Origin: Astragalus membranaceus | Taxonomy: Eukaryota; Streptophyta; Magnoliopsida; Fabales; Fabaceae | DNA: 64,000 nt | Reading direction: 5' to 3' | Assembly (NCBI GenBank): GCA_039519185.1 | Contig: CM076847.1 | Location: 89,066,360 to 89,130,359, forward strand | In this document: piece after piece, positions 45,484-57,068 of the stretch | Layout: each line of letters begins with the position of its first letter | How positions within the stretch are numbered: position 1 is the stretch's first letter | Made by a program: the position numbers and the translations under genes | Notes under the pieces: generated by a model | The model's database searches: none | What the model was told of the DNA's origin: nothing | Seen by the model: only the letters and a program-made list of their open reading frames with translations

Positions 45484-46753
45484 CACTTGATTACAACAAA
45501 GTCCATAGTTAAATATTAAAAATAATAAAAGGAGATTAAGTCAGTTGGACAACACATTAATTTGCATATTTTAGAACTAATTCAAAAAGTCTTAAAATCC
45601 CTATATATGAAAATATAAAACATTAATTAAAATAAATCAAACAAACATTTTGTACCTAAGAATTACGTATATTCTTTGATTCTCTACCCAGATATGCATA
45701 GGAGTAGAGGGAGTCTGAGATACGTAGGGTCAAATAATTATATGTTCAAGTCAAAATTTATTTAGACAATTAATTAAAAGGTAAGCTTCTTTAGGATGGA
45801 TATTGTGGGGGTGCTAATTCATTCTCCACGTATAATCGACTCGGGAATCCAAATCCGGTCTACTAAGACCCTTATCCTTTCATAGGAATTTATCAATGTT
45901 TGCCCGTATAATTAAATTTTGATGGCGGCTGCATATCAAATTTTGAAATATCTCTCATCGAGATTTTTCGGTCGCTACAGCCGGTGACTCCACCGAGACA
46001 TTTAAGAGAGTCAATCCTAATTTAGTTAACTGCGCAACTTACAATTAATTTAATATTTATTTTACCCATTCTTTTTATCTTTGTTTTTTTTTTCATACCT
46101 ATAGCTTTGTTTTTTTATTTTGCTTAATTATAGATGTTGTAAATATTCCATTGTATATATTAGGTCATGTTTTAATTTGTTTATTTATTTTACATTCATG
46201 TTGTATATATATTACATATTTATTTCTGTTAAGCCATATATGTTTATTTTAATTTGCAACTTCGGTATTTTGAATATTTTGTTTTCATCACACACGTCAC
46301 TTACACCCCTGCATACACTTATGGGTGAGACTCTATACTCAGAGTTAGGTCTGTGTGAAAATTAAAATGAGTAGAAATTGTTAATGATAGTCATCCTGCA
46401 ATTCTGTCTGACTATCACGAGAATCTCATCTCGAGTTTCCTCAAGAAAATTGTTAATGGTAGTTATCGATCAATTGCTTTATCTTCTTAAAAGAAAATTC
46501 TAGTTATGTTCAAATTCCTTGCTCAAGGTTCAGAATTGCGCCTGATGTGGAGCAATAAGTATTGCACCTGGGATTGCACTAGTCCAACCTATCGAGCACT
46601 GAGATTGTATCTGTTTCTTGGCTTAGGTTGCTTATGCCCTAATCTCTCATCCTCTTCTTCACAATCCAAGCCCTACCCTTCCATCCACCACAAAAAGGCC
46701 ACTTCCCAAGAGATACTATAATTCTCCAATAAAAAATCCTATTTGGAGTGGAG
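45484..46753. other. Spacer with a possible gypsy LTR remnant
   Basis: No gene is supported. Sequence at about 45700-46000 (GTGGGGGTGCTAATTCATTC and, near the end, GCCGGTGACTCCACCGAGAC) resembles the end of a Tat/Ogre-type gypsy LTR followed by a decayed tRNA-Arg-like primer site. This is recalled similarity and was not verified. Confidence 0.35.
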
Positions 46754-48855
46754 ATGCTCGTTTTTTTACACAAACAAACTTAATTCATTTCAATGGAAAT
46801 AATGTTGTCGATACATGTTGGAATAGAATAATGAACGTGGAAGCTAGCATAAAGTCTTGAAGCTTGAGCAAGAGCATGAGCAACAAGATTCACTTGCCTC
46901 ATAACATAGCTAATTCTATAGCTTAAACATTGTGCAAATAAATCATTGCAATGATATATTAAAGCACTAAAATTCGTGTTGCTGGTCTTTGCTTTGGTTA
47001 ACACATTAACCACCGAGATACAATCCATCTCAAAAGAAATTGCTTCCAAGCCTAAGTTCTTCAAGCATTTCAATGCTTGCAATAATGCCATTGCTTCAGC
47101 TTCTTGAGGTTCTGGTAATCCGCTTAACCACATTGTTTTCCAAGCACCCATTTTCACCCTTTATACACATATCGACACCATACTTGTTATCCGTTTCAAA
47201 GAGAGCAACATCTACATTACAGTTTAGCATATCTGCTTCGGGCTTCTTCCATCGCAATTGCACCTCTGTGTGAATCAGGAATAAATCTGTGTCTGAAATT
47301 ATATTTAGTAGCTTTCCTATTTTAGGCTAGACAAATTAGGAGTTGATTTGATCTCCATTAATTGTATTTATGAGTATTATTTGTTCTTGATATACTTATT
47401 TAGGGTTGAGTCTTTGTATTCCCTATAAATAGAGATTAGCATCTAGTCTTTGAGAAGGAAGATACTATCAAGACAATTTTCCTGACATGGTATCAAAGCA
47501 ACTTCTCATATTCTGACCTCATTTTCGTGCTTCACAACCACTGCCGGCGGCGACATCGACCGCCGGCAGCACCACTTTGTTCAGTTCTCAATTGATACCT
47601 GTTTCTGCTTTCTGCCGTCATGTTCCTCTTTTCGACCGTGTTGTGCGTTCAGCGGCATCTCCCTTGGTCGCTCTTGTCTTAGTACCGTTTGCTGCAACGA
47701 AGAGATAAAGCAGCCTATGGGCTATATGCTCATAGTCGTGTTTGTCGTTTGCTGCAACAAAGAGATAATGCAGTCTATGAGCTATAAAAAAAACTCATAG
47801 TCTCGGGCCGTTTGCTACAACGAAGAAAGAATGTAGCCTATGAGTGAAATGCTCATAGTCTTCGTGTTTACCATTCGTGGTATTCTTAGTGTTCTTGATG
47901 TTCATGATTCTTGGTGTTCTTGGTTCTCACTGGTTCTTCGTGTGTGTGCTTCTTGGTGTTCGTGATTTTTAATGTTCTTGGTTCTTACAGGTTCTTTATG
48001 CTCAAATTACTTCTTGGATTCTGAGTGGCGCTGTTTCTCAACTGTTCTGAGCTGCAAATATTTTGACAAAAGTTGTTCCCCATTGTTAGCAAATTGATAC
48101 TCCTTGAAGAGCCGCATCAATTTGAGGGGGGGTGTGAATCAGGAATAAATCTGTGTTTGCAATTATATTTATTAGCTTTCCTATTTTAGGCTAGACAAAT
48201 TAGGAGTTGATTTGATCTCCATTAATTGTATTTATGAGTATTATTTTTTTCTTGATATACTTATTTAGGGTTGAGTCTCTGTATTCCCTATAAATAGGGA
48301 TTAGCGTTTAGTCTTTGAGAAGGAAGATACTATCAAGCCAATTTTCCTGACACTCTGAATTGCAATTGAGCTCTTGTTACTGGTCGAGCCTCTTTCATAC
48401 TAATTGTCATTCACGCAAATTAATTATCCATAGCCAATTGAATAGAAATAGCACTTGATTTTGAAATATTTTCCCACACCTTTTCATTCCTTCTTTTCCA
48501 CAAGATCTAAAACATCATAGCAAATGTAACTTGTTGTTCATGCATACAGTGACGGATCCAGAAATTTTTACTAGTGGGGGCAAAAAAAATAGCCTATAAA
48601 ATTTTCTTAAAAAAATTATTATAAACTTTCCAAAGAACATAATTTCATGATGCATAGCACTTTCAACAAATTAAAAAAGCAATATTTGAAAGAAACAGCT
48701 TGTGATAAAGGGTTCTTAACAATATGGGAAATACCACTAATATCCCAAACCGCAATAGCATGTTGACATTTAATGAAAATATGGAGCTCATCTTCAATAC
48801 TGAATCACACACATAGGACATACATGTTCACATGGGATATGTCGTCGCTGTTGGA
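46754..48855 (-). pseudogene. L1-type LINE 3' fragment (zf-RVT plus RNase H), split by a TRIM
   Basis: On the minus strand, about 48850-48360 encodes a zf-RVT region with a frameshift (CEHVCPMC, then EDELHIFIKCQHAIAVW and LWKRRNEKVWENI). After the TRIM, 47157-46780 encodes an RNase H-like domain (EAEAMALLQALKCLKNLG, FEMDCISVVNVL, RQVNLVAHALAQ). The upstream reverse transcriptase is missing. The RNase H keeps acidic residues but the whole element is dead. Confidence 0.8.
47269..48352 (+). mobile_element. TRIM (terminal-repeat retrotransposon in miniature), complete
   Basis: 1,084 bp flanked by the 5-bp duplication CTCTG (47264-47268 and 48353-48357). The LTRs are 47269-47487 (219 bp) and 48133-48352 (220 bp), TG...CA. 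A primer-binding site for initiator Met tRNA (TGGTATCAAAGC, 47488-47499) directly follows the first LTR. A polypurine tract, TTGAGGGGGGG (48122-48132), directly precedes the second. The interior of about 645 bp encodes nothing and includes three imperfect repeats of a CGTTTGCTGCAACGAAGAGA unit (47687-47870). It would need proteins from a copia element to move. Confidence 0.93.
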
Positions 48856-49372
48856 AAAACAACATAGAGAAATAAAATGACCACAATCGGAACACTAGAA
48901 TTTAACGTGAAAAACTCCAAAAACGGAGAAAAACCACGAACTGTTGCATAATGACAACCAGGGAATAACACTATGTGAAAATTTTTACAATACATAGACC
49001 TCTCTCAAACACCTCATGACCCCACTACACCCACACCCTCCAAAAAAAATATTTAACTACATCTCACAACACTCTAAAACAAGAGTGCAAGAGAAAAACA
49101 AAGTCAAATACAACTTATGGTGTTTTTGACTGGTGCATCTTGTAATGAAGACATCCTCTCCTTACTTTCAATCAACTCCAACAGTCCCCTCAAATTATCA
49201 TGTGTTGGAAGATATCCTCTCGCCACAACAATATTTTAACCTTATGTGGGATTTTAAGTCTCCATATAAGCATCTAATTCCCCGGAACTCGAATATTGCT
49301 ATTATCAATAAAAGTATGTTGACCTCACTGAAAACAATTCGTTACGGCTCCTCCACCAAATCAACTTATCTT
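48849..49372. other. Possible LTR remnant interrupted by the copia at 49373
   Basis: From TGTTGGAAAAAC at 48849 the sequence carries AACGTGAAAAACTCC and a following ACGGAGAAAAACCACG, phrases common in plant copia LTRs. It runs to the ATCTT target site of the copia and appears to resume at 53839. No second LTR or coding part was found. Confidence 0.35.
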
Positions 49373-49746
49373 TGTTGAATCTCAGCTCAGATCCTGGCTA
49401 AACTCACACACACACACACAGAGTGCTTGATTTTGGATCGAAGGGAGAAGAGGGATGGGAAAGGGTTGAAACCCTAGCAGAGCACAGTCACACACGGAGA
49501 GAAAGAAAGATGCTACAGTAAAGTGAATTGTAAAAACTATATTATTAAAACGTGTGTAAGTGTGTATATTACAAATATGGTATCACTGAAAGCTTAAGGA
49601 TCAGTTTCACACCAACTGAGCAATTACAACCAAATATCCAAATGCAACTAAACAATTACAATGAAAAGACCAATATACCCCTTATTACAAATTTGCTAAC
49701 AACAGTTAATGGTAAATGAATTAAACTGAATTACAAATACTCAACA
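49373..49746 (-). repeat. 3' LTR of the copia at 49373-53838
   Basis: 374 bp starting TGTTGAATCTCAGC and ending ACTCAACA on the plus strand. It contains a (CA)n tract longer than that of its partner. Confidence 0.93.
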
Positions 49747-49776
49747 CCCTCTCTTAATTCAGTTGGAGTCACAGAA

Positions 49777-50910
49777 TTAGAAATTGATCATTCCTAGCTC
49801 CATCTTCAGTTTCAGAAATTGCTCAGTTTTGAGCCCCTTTGTTAGTATGTCAGCCACCTGCTGCTGAGTGTTGCAGTAGACAACTTCAATGGTGCCTTTC
49901 TCAACCTGTTCACGCAGAAAATGAAATTTAGTGTCAATATGCTTGCTGCGCCCATGCAGCACAGGATTTTTGGCCAAGTTAATTGCTGATTTGTTGTCTA
50001 TCAGCAATGTAACTGGGCTGTTCACTGTCACTTGCAGTTGCTACATCAGTGTACTCAGCCACATTGCTTGACATGCAGTCACTGCACCTGCTATATACTC
50101 AGATTCACAAGAAGACAATGCAACCACAGGTTGCTTCTTGGAACACCAAGAGATTGGAGCCTTGTTCCACAAGAACACATAGCCAGTTGTGGACCTTCTG
50201 TCCACCTTGTCCCCACACCAATCAGCATCTGAGTATCCCACCAAGTTGTCATCGGTTTCACCAAATTTCTGCTTTGCTGGAAACAGAATCCCGGTTTTGA
50301 TTGTGCCACTGATGTACTTCAGAATCCTTGTTGCAATAAGGAAGTGAGTCATCTTTGGCTTGCTCATGAACCTGCTTACTACTCCAATTGAGTAGCTTAA
50401 GTCAGGCCTTGTGTTACACAGGTACCTTAGACTTCCTACAAGCTGTTTGAACAGTGTAGGATCCACATCTTCACCTTCTGAATCTGCTTCCAGTTTCAGG
50501 TTTGTTTCTGCTGGTGTCACAACAGCTTTGCAATTCTCCATTTCAAACCTCTTCAAGATTTCTTCTGCATACTTGGCCTGATGCAGTATTATCCCTTTGT
50601 TTTCATACACAAACTGCATCCCAAGGAAATAATTCACTCTTCCAAGGTCAGTTATTTCAAACTCTGTTTTCAGCAGCTTCTTCAACTTGCTGATTTCAGT
50701 GTCACTGCTGCCAGTGATCAACATGTCGTCCACATAGAGAGATATCAGTGTATTTTCACCATTTTCAGAATTCTTCACATAAATTCCATACTCTACTATA
50801 CATTTCTTGTAGTCTAGTTCATGGAAGAAAGCATCTATCTTCTTGTTCACTCCCTTTCTTCTCAAAACCAGGAGGCTGCAGTACATACACCTCCTCTTCC
50901 AATGGACCAT
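49777..50910 (-). pseudogene. Copia RT (C-terminal part) and RNase H
   Basis: Reads NKKIDAFFHELDYKK, the catalytic YVDDMLI (about 50733-50713), the LRYLCNTRPDLSYSIGVVSRF segment in parts, and RNase H (ALSSCESEYIAGA, then HGRSKHIDTKFHFLRE). A single stop at 50038-50040 separates ORF 50041-50910 from 49777-50031. The RT frame is joined to the preceding segment (50910-51274) by a deletion that removed the LYGLKQAPRAW-type motif. Confidence 0.85.
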
Positions 50911-50913
50911 TTA

Positions 50914-51307
50914 GGAAGGCTGACTTGACATCTAAGTGGTATAATCACCATCCCTTATTGCTAGCTAGACCAATCACCATCCTAATTGTCTCATGCCTAG
51001 CAACCGGAGCAAACACCTCAAAATAATCAAGTCCTTGTCTTTGTAGAAAACCCTTTGCTACTAATCTAGCCTCGTGCTTTGCAATTTTGCCATCTGAGTT
51101 CAGTTTCACTTTAAAAACCCATTTGACACTAATTGCCTTCTTATTCTTAGGCAGCTCAGTCAATTCCCAGCTCTTGTTCTTCTCTATTGAACTGAGCTCT
51201 TCTTTCATAGCAGCCACCCACACTCCTTCCTTCAAAGCATCTGTATGACTGAGTGGCTCAGTATCAGCCAACATTGCAAGCTGAATCAGCTCCCCTTCAC
51301 TGTCAAC
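50914..51307 (-). pseudogene. Copia RT N-terminal part
   Basis: Encodes WVAAMKEELSSIEKNKSWEL, KWVFKVKLNSDGKI and GLDYFEVFAPVARHETIR, the start of the copia RT. A stop at 50942-50944 follows, and then the LDVKSAFLNGP segment continues in the same frame toward 50820. An in-frame stop near 51306 cuts it from the upstream integrase part. Confidence 0.82.
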
Positions 51308-52345
51308 TTAACTGTCTTCAATCAAATCATACTCTGCTAGCCTTCTTGGAGGCACCCTCTGCCTCCGAGGTCTGCCTTGTACTACCTGATCCTCCTCTGA
51401 ATCAGAATCACTGTCTTCCTGCTGTTGCTGAGGCACTTCAGTGGCAGCAGGAGCAGGTTCTTGTTCTCGAACTTCACAGTACTTCTTGAACTCTGCTGAG
51501 TTGTACTCCCCTCCACCATCAGTTCTGAGAATCTTAAGCTGGCAGCCACTCTGTTTCTCAGCTAAGTTCTTAAACTTCTTAAACTGATCAAGCACTTCAC
51601 TCTTTGCTTTGATCAGATAAATCCAAATCATCCTTGTGTATTCATCTACAAAGGAAACAAAATACTTGTTTCCTCCTAGGGAAGGGACTTCCAAGGGCCC
51701 ACACACATCAGAATGTACCACACCTAAGGCATGTGTTGCCCTTGGTGGCAATTCTGATGTGAAAGGCAGCCTTGTTTGTTTGCTTCTCATACAAATATCA
51801 CAAGTTTTGTCAACTGCAGCTACTGTAGGAACTCCTACAACCAAATTCTTTGAATGTAAATGACCTAAACTTTTGAAGTTCAGGTGACCATACCTCTTGT
51901 GCCATAAGGCACTGTCACTTGCTTCTTCAGTTGCAGCAAAGCATTGTGTCTCAGCTGCTTTGATGCTGACTTTGAATGTTCTGTTCTTCTCCAAGTGAGA
52001 CTTCAGAATGAGCCTCTTCTTCTTGTCATAGAGTTGCAGCAGTCCATCCTCCATGTTTACTGAGAAGCCCTTCTCAATGAGTTGCCCCACGCTCATCAGG
52101 TTGCTCTTCATCCCAGGTACATACCAGACCTCCTCTATTACCACTGACTTGCCATCATTCCTCTTCACTAAGATGTTCCCCATGCCCTCTGCTTGCAAGT
52201 ATCTGTCATCAGCCAATCTGATTCTTGTTTTCTTGCTGCTCTCAAAGTTTGTCAGCCATTTCTTGTTGCCTGTCATGTGGTTGGAGCAACCTGTGTCTAA
52301 GTACCACAGCTCCTCCACCACTGATTCAGCTTCTGTTGTCATCAT
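51308..52345 (-). pseudogene. Copia protease and truncated integrase
   Basis: 345 codons. It has protease WYLDTGCSNHMTG, gag_pre-integrase LWHKRYGHLNFKSL, the zinc region CDICMRSKQ, and integrase Asp motifs HSDVCGP and LRTDGGGEYNS. After EFKKYCE the sequence jumps directly to a Q/E/D-rich linker (EVPQQQQEDSDSDSEED). The catalytic Glu and the C-terminal half of the integrase core are therefore deleted without breaking the frame. Confidence 0.88.
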
Positions 52346-53290
52346 CAGCAGGACTGGTTCATTGTCTGATTCACCCTTGGCTATGTTAACCTCTTGTTTC
52401 TAGTTCTCCTTGTTGGACCAGCACTCATCTGCAAAGTGTCCATACTTTTCGCAGTTGTAGCACTTGATCTTCTTCTTATCAAATTTCCCCTTCTCATTCT
52501 TCTTCCCTCCCTTACTTGCAGAGCCCCCCTTCTCTGCAGTACCAGTGTCTGTGTTCTTCTTGTTCAGCCATTGCTGCTTCTTTTTCTTCCACTAGTTCTC
52601 CTTCCAGTTTGACTTGTCACCAGTCCCTTTCTTACTAGTTTGAGCCGTGAGAGCCTGTTCAGTTTCCTTCACAGGCCCTCTGTCATGTATACGCATCTCA
52701 TGTGCTTCTAGATTACCTTACAATTCCTCTATTGTAAATGCAGAGGTATCCTTAGCTTGTTCTATAGCTACTACTATGTAGTCAAACTGTTCAGACAGGG
52801 AACGAAGTACCTTTTCCACTAGGGTTTGCTCTGTGATAACTTCTCCACAAGCCTTCATCTGATTAGCAACAGTGACTACGCGAGATACGTAGTCACCAAC
52901 CTTCTCACCGGCCTTCATCTGCAGTAGCTCGTACTACTTACGCAGTAACTGTAGCTTGACCTTCTTCACTTTCTCATCGCCACCGTAGCACCTCACTAAC
53001 GTATCCCAAGCAGCCTTCGCAGTCGTTGACTCAGTAATCTTCTCGAAGACCTTCGGATCTACGCACTGGTGGATGTAGAAAAGTGCTTTCTGGTCCTTCT
53101 TCCTCCGTTCACGGTGCGCACTGCGTTGCGCCTCCGTCGCGTTCTCTGCGAGCACAGTGATGCCTTCGCTCACCAGATCTAACACATCATGTGCTCCGAA
53201 CAGCACTCTCATCTGGATCGACCACTGATTCCAGTTAGAGCCGTCGAAGACAGGGAGATGTGTGTTGAAACCTCTGTTTCCTCCGTTCAT
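52346..53290 (-). pseudogene. Copia gag with several stops
   Basis: The probable start ATG is at 53290 (MNGGNRGFNTHLPVFDG). The UBN2-type gag follows to a stop at 52934-52936. It resumes (YELLQMKAGEKVGDYVSRVV) to another stop near 52716. A lysine-rich stretch and a CCHC knuckle, CYNCEKYGHFADEC, lie near 52467-52426. Stops also occur near 52594 and 52401. All parts are in the order of a normal copia gag. Confidence 0.85.
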
Positions 53291-53476
53291 CGTGGATCTG
53301 TGCTTCTCTCGCTCAGAAATCTCACTATCACTCGTGTTTCCCTAACCCTAGGAATCAGATCGTTGATTCCTTTCGATTCGCGCTTCAAACCGATGCGATT
53401 TGAAACGACGAGATCTCACTCAAGCTCACCGTTCGCTCGTGTTTCCCAGTGTTTCCCTACGTAGCTCTAGATACCA

Positions 53477-53838
53477 TGTTGAATCTCAGCTCAGATCCTG
53501 GCTAAACTCACACACACACAGAGTGCTTGATTTTGGATCGAAGGGAGAAGAGGGATGGGAAAGGGTTGAAACCCTAGCAGAGCACAGTCACATACGGAGA
53601 GAAAGAAAGATGCTACAGTAAAGTGAATTGTAAAAACTATATTATTAAAATGTGTGTAAGTGTGTATATTACAAATATGGTATCACTGAAAGCTTAAGGA
53701 TCACCAACTGAGCAATTACAACCAAATATCCAAATGCAACTAAACAATTACAATGAAAAGACCAATATACCCCTTATTACAAATTTGCTAACAACAGTGA
53801 ATGGTAAATGAATTAAACTGAATTACAAATACTCAACA
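53477..53838 (-). repeat. 5' LTR of the copia at 49373-53838
   Basis: 362 bp, nearly identical to 49373-49746. It lacks about 8 bp near 53703 and some CA units. Confidence 0.93.
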
Positions 53839-53843
53839 ATCTT

Positions 53844-54558
53844 CACCTTGATTATTGTACAAAGGGGTTCTATTAATCAAACTTGCTTCCTGATGATTGA
53901 AAAACTCATTAGCCTCATTCCACCCTCCATTAGTCACACTCCACAACACTTTAACCTTCATAGCGTTCTATATCCATTGACTTGTTTTGCTTTAAAATTT
54001 GTAATTCTTAGATTACAATTTATTTATACTTATAACTAAAATCAAATAGCGGATAGAATGAATGATAAATTGAAAACACAAAGACCAGGATTATCTATCT
54101 GATTAACAACTAAAATGCAAACTGTCACTTGATTATTATTTGTATTTGTGAAGGAGACACATCTCCCTCCTTCCATTATTAAAATTTTCTTAGAAACCTA
54201 GTTGCAAGGTTTTGTCTCCTCTTCTGACATAAAAAAAAAACGCTTTTGTTTTTAACCTCAGATACGTCCAAAAGCAAATAGTAAGTCGTCAGTTAAGACC
54301 TTAGGAAAAATGAAAATGACATTAATAATTCCGAAGTTGATTTTTGACGGGGAATAGTTTCAAAAGGAGATAATTAGACAGTGTCAACTGTCAAAGGCTA
54401 ATTAATATTGAAGGCCGTGTTTTCTCTGTTCCTTCTAAAATGTACCTTTTTCCTCATTTTCTTTACACGCTCTCCATCTCCAATATATTCTTCATACACC
54501 AAAATCCGAAATCCGACCAACTGTGTTGTGCTTTATTATTACTACTACTACTCCAACC
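53844..54558 (+). promoter_or_regulatory. Upstream region and 5' leader of the receptor-like kinase gene
   Basis: No coding frame is supported. The start may be the right part of an LTR remnant. The pyrimidine-rich stretch at about 54415-54480, just before the ATG at 54559, is consistent with a 5' leader. CAATATATTC near 54481 is the only TATA-like sequence close by and is weak evidence. Confidence 0.4.
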
Positions 54559-56167
54559 ATGAAATTCTGGTTTCTTAATTGTTTCTCTTCTTTGGCCAGT
54601 GAAGAAAACACCACCAACAGCATCAACGGTATATATGACAGACATATTTGTTGTTCCTTTTCATTTGTTTAATACTTATGTTTTTGTTTCTCATGTTTGA
54701 TCATCTGTTATTGCAGAGGTAGAGAACGATGGAAGCTTTCGTGTATTTACTTCTAGCCAATTAAAATCTGCGACTAGTAATTTCAATGACAAGATCGGAG
54801 AGGGTGGATTTGGCTCTGTCTATAAGGTTAGTTAGCTAGTTATATTACATTCTATATATATGCATCGTTGAAATTAACTTAGTGGTTAGTTGTTATGATT
54901 AATGGAAGAAAACTGAATGGAGTTGAGTTGATGACTTTGAATTTTAAAGGGGAGGCTGAGCGATGATGGGTCTTTTGTGGCAGTGAAAGTGCTTGCTGTT
55001 GAGCTAGAATCGATGCGAGGGGAGAGAGAATTCGTGGCGGAATTAGCTACGCTTGGAAATATCAAGCACCAAAATCTAGTTAGACTTAGAGGCTGTTGTG
55101 TTGAAGGAGCACATAGATATTTGGTTTATGATTACATGGAAAATAACAGCCTCCACCACGCTTTCTTAGGTACTAATATTATCTCTTAATTTCTATGCTT
55201 GCTTCTCTCTGAAAGAATGAAACTAATTTAGTTGTGTTTGAATGAATGAATAAATAAAGGTTCAGAGGAGAGAAGGATGAGATTCAGGTGGGAAGCAAGG
55301 AAGGAGATATCAATAGGTGTGGCTAAGGGACTTGTTTATCTCCATGAAGAATTAAGGCCTCATATTGTACATAGAGACATCAAAGCCAAAAATATACTTC
55401 TTGATCGAAATTTTACACCCAAAGTTTCTGACTTTGGTTTCGCCAAATTAATGAGAGATGAAACATCTTACATCAGCACTCGAGTTGCTGGCACATTGTA
55501 AGTCGATCACCTAGCTAGTAATTAATTATTTTTGACTAACACCTTTTTATTAATTAATAGTAATGGGGTCTCTTTAATTTGTTCGACTAACAGGGGTTAT
55601 CTAGCTCCAGAGTATGCTAGTTCAGGACAATTAAGAAGAAAATCAGATGTTTATAGCTTTGGTGTTTTACTTTTACAAATTCTCACTGGTCTTCCTGTTG
55701 TTGATGCCTATCAAGATAATGAACGTTTCATCGTAGAAAAGGTAAGAAAAAATTGAATATGATTTGGTCAAATTAAGTGAACAAACAAAATGTGAACGTG
55801 TTTGAACATGTATGTATGTTTTCAGGTGTGGGCAGCTTATGAAGGCAACGATCTATTGAGACTTGTGGATTCTGTGCTTAATAAGGATTATAGTGTAGAT
55901 GAAGCTATAAAATTCCTAAAAGTGGGGCTGCTTTGCGTCCAAGAAACCGCAAAACTACGACCACGAATGTCAGAGGTTGCGGATATGTTGACTAATAACG
56001 ATGTTGATATGAAAGATGTTCACATTGCAAAACCCGGTTTTGTTGGTGATCTAAGAAACATTAGAATCAAACAACAAATCACAACAAACTCTCCACAATC
56101 TGGTTCTTCTTCTGGAGCTTCCTTTGCTAGCTCTCTTTGGAGTGTAGTAGCCAATCTTGCTCGTTAA
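54559..56167 (+). CDS. Receptor-like cytoplasmic kinase (CRPK1-like), six exons
   Basis: Exons are 54559-54628, 54717-54826, 54950-55169, 55260-55497, 55594-55741 and 55826-56167. All introns are GT-AG and the joins keep frame, giving 375 residues. There is no signal peptide or transmembrane segment. The short N-terminus MKFWFLNCFS has a Cys that could be palmitoylated. The kinase domain spans about 45-315: Gly loop GEGGFGSVYK (51-60), Lys73 in VAVKVL, HRDIKAKNILL with HRD at 171-173, DFG 191-193, APE 217-219. The tail is Ser-rich. All catalytic residues are present, so it should be an active Ser/Thr kinase. The layout matches plant RLCKs such as Arabidopsis CRPK1, a plasma-membrane kinase in cold signalling. 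Orthology is probable but not proven. Confidence 0.93.
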
Positions 56168-57068
56168 TTAGATCTACACAGTTCATTTGTTTGTTTATAT
56201 AGGAATGTGACAAATTGGTCACCGTGTATACAAGTTGTTTATAATCAATTTTTTGTTTCTTCTTTGCTTGCATTATTATGCAATGTAGGTTGGTTTCTCT
56301 TGTTTTAATCCTTTGTCGACAGATAATCTTTTCTGACTCACATTGGAATTGGAGGGCACTTGCAATTTTCAATCTCCCGTTGACACTGCTGAATCTTCAA
56401 TTGTCGACAATTTATATCCAAGTTAGTTGGATGAATTTATTATTGTTGGAAATTGAAGTGACACATGATAAAAGAAAGAGACAAGAAATTACCCAAATAT
56501 TTTGTAGGACCCCAATTCTTCTATTTTTATCCTTTTGTCTTTATTTTTTTTGTAGATTAAATAAATTTAATGGCCAGCGGTGAAGCAAATACATATCCAC
56601 CAAAGCTTTTTTTTTTTCTGAACAACTCCAAAGCTTCAATTAGCCCGATTCGTTTGGACTTCCATCTCCCTCTCATAAATTCACCTTGTCTATTAGTATT
56701 ACTTTCCCTCTTTTCCACACAACCCTCTCTTTCTTTCTCTCCCATTTTAGGTGGCGGCCGAGTCAAACAAAATCCAATTCTTGTCTATCACCTTTTTCTT
56801 ATGATTTGACTTATGTTTAGTTTCTTGCCTTCTTGGTGTCTTGATTGAATTATTGTGACGTTTATATCACATCTTAGGATCGATCCTTACAACTAAACAA
56901 TCAATTAGTGTTACATCAAGTAGCGATTAAGTTTACAGTTATTTTTTATTTTTTCTAATCTATTTTTCATTCTAGCTCCATCCATTTATATATATATATA
57001 TATATTAAAAAATAAGTACATATTTTTATGTCAAATTAGATTTATCGATATTCATCTACTAATTTGAG
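56168..57068. other. 3' UTR of the kinase gene and spacer
   Basis: The first part is probably the 3' UTR. The remainder is AT-rich with a short (TA)n tract near 56985-57004. The open frames at 56278-56809 have no protein-like features. Confidence 0.5.

Larger units (their letters stand above)
49373..53838 (-). mobile_element. Copia element, young LTRs but internally deleted
   Basis: 4,466 bp flanked by ATCTT (49368-49372 and 53839-53843). The LTRs are 49373-49746 and 53477-53838. By eye they differ by only about four substitutions plus indels, one in a (CA)n run. The primer-binding site (TGGTATCTAGAGC, minus strand, 53464-53476) abuts the 5' LTR. Polyprotein parts run right to left: gag, protease, partial integrase, partial RT, RNase H. 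Several premature stops and two deletions (integrase C-terminal half, and part of the RT palm) make it non-functional. Similar LTRs with damaged coding DNA suggest recent mobilisation in trans. Confidence 0.94.

Noticed and set aside
48549..48590. Phrase CAGTGACGGATCCAGAAATT, often seen at transposon ends in plants
   Set aside because: No partner end or target duplication could be found, and it lies within the LINE remnant, so it was not annotated as an element.
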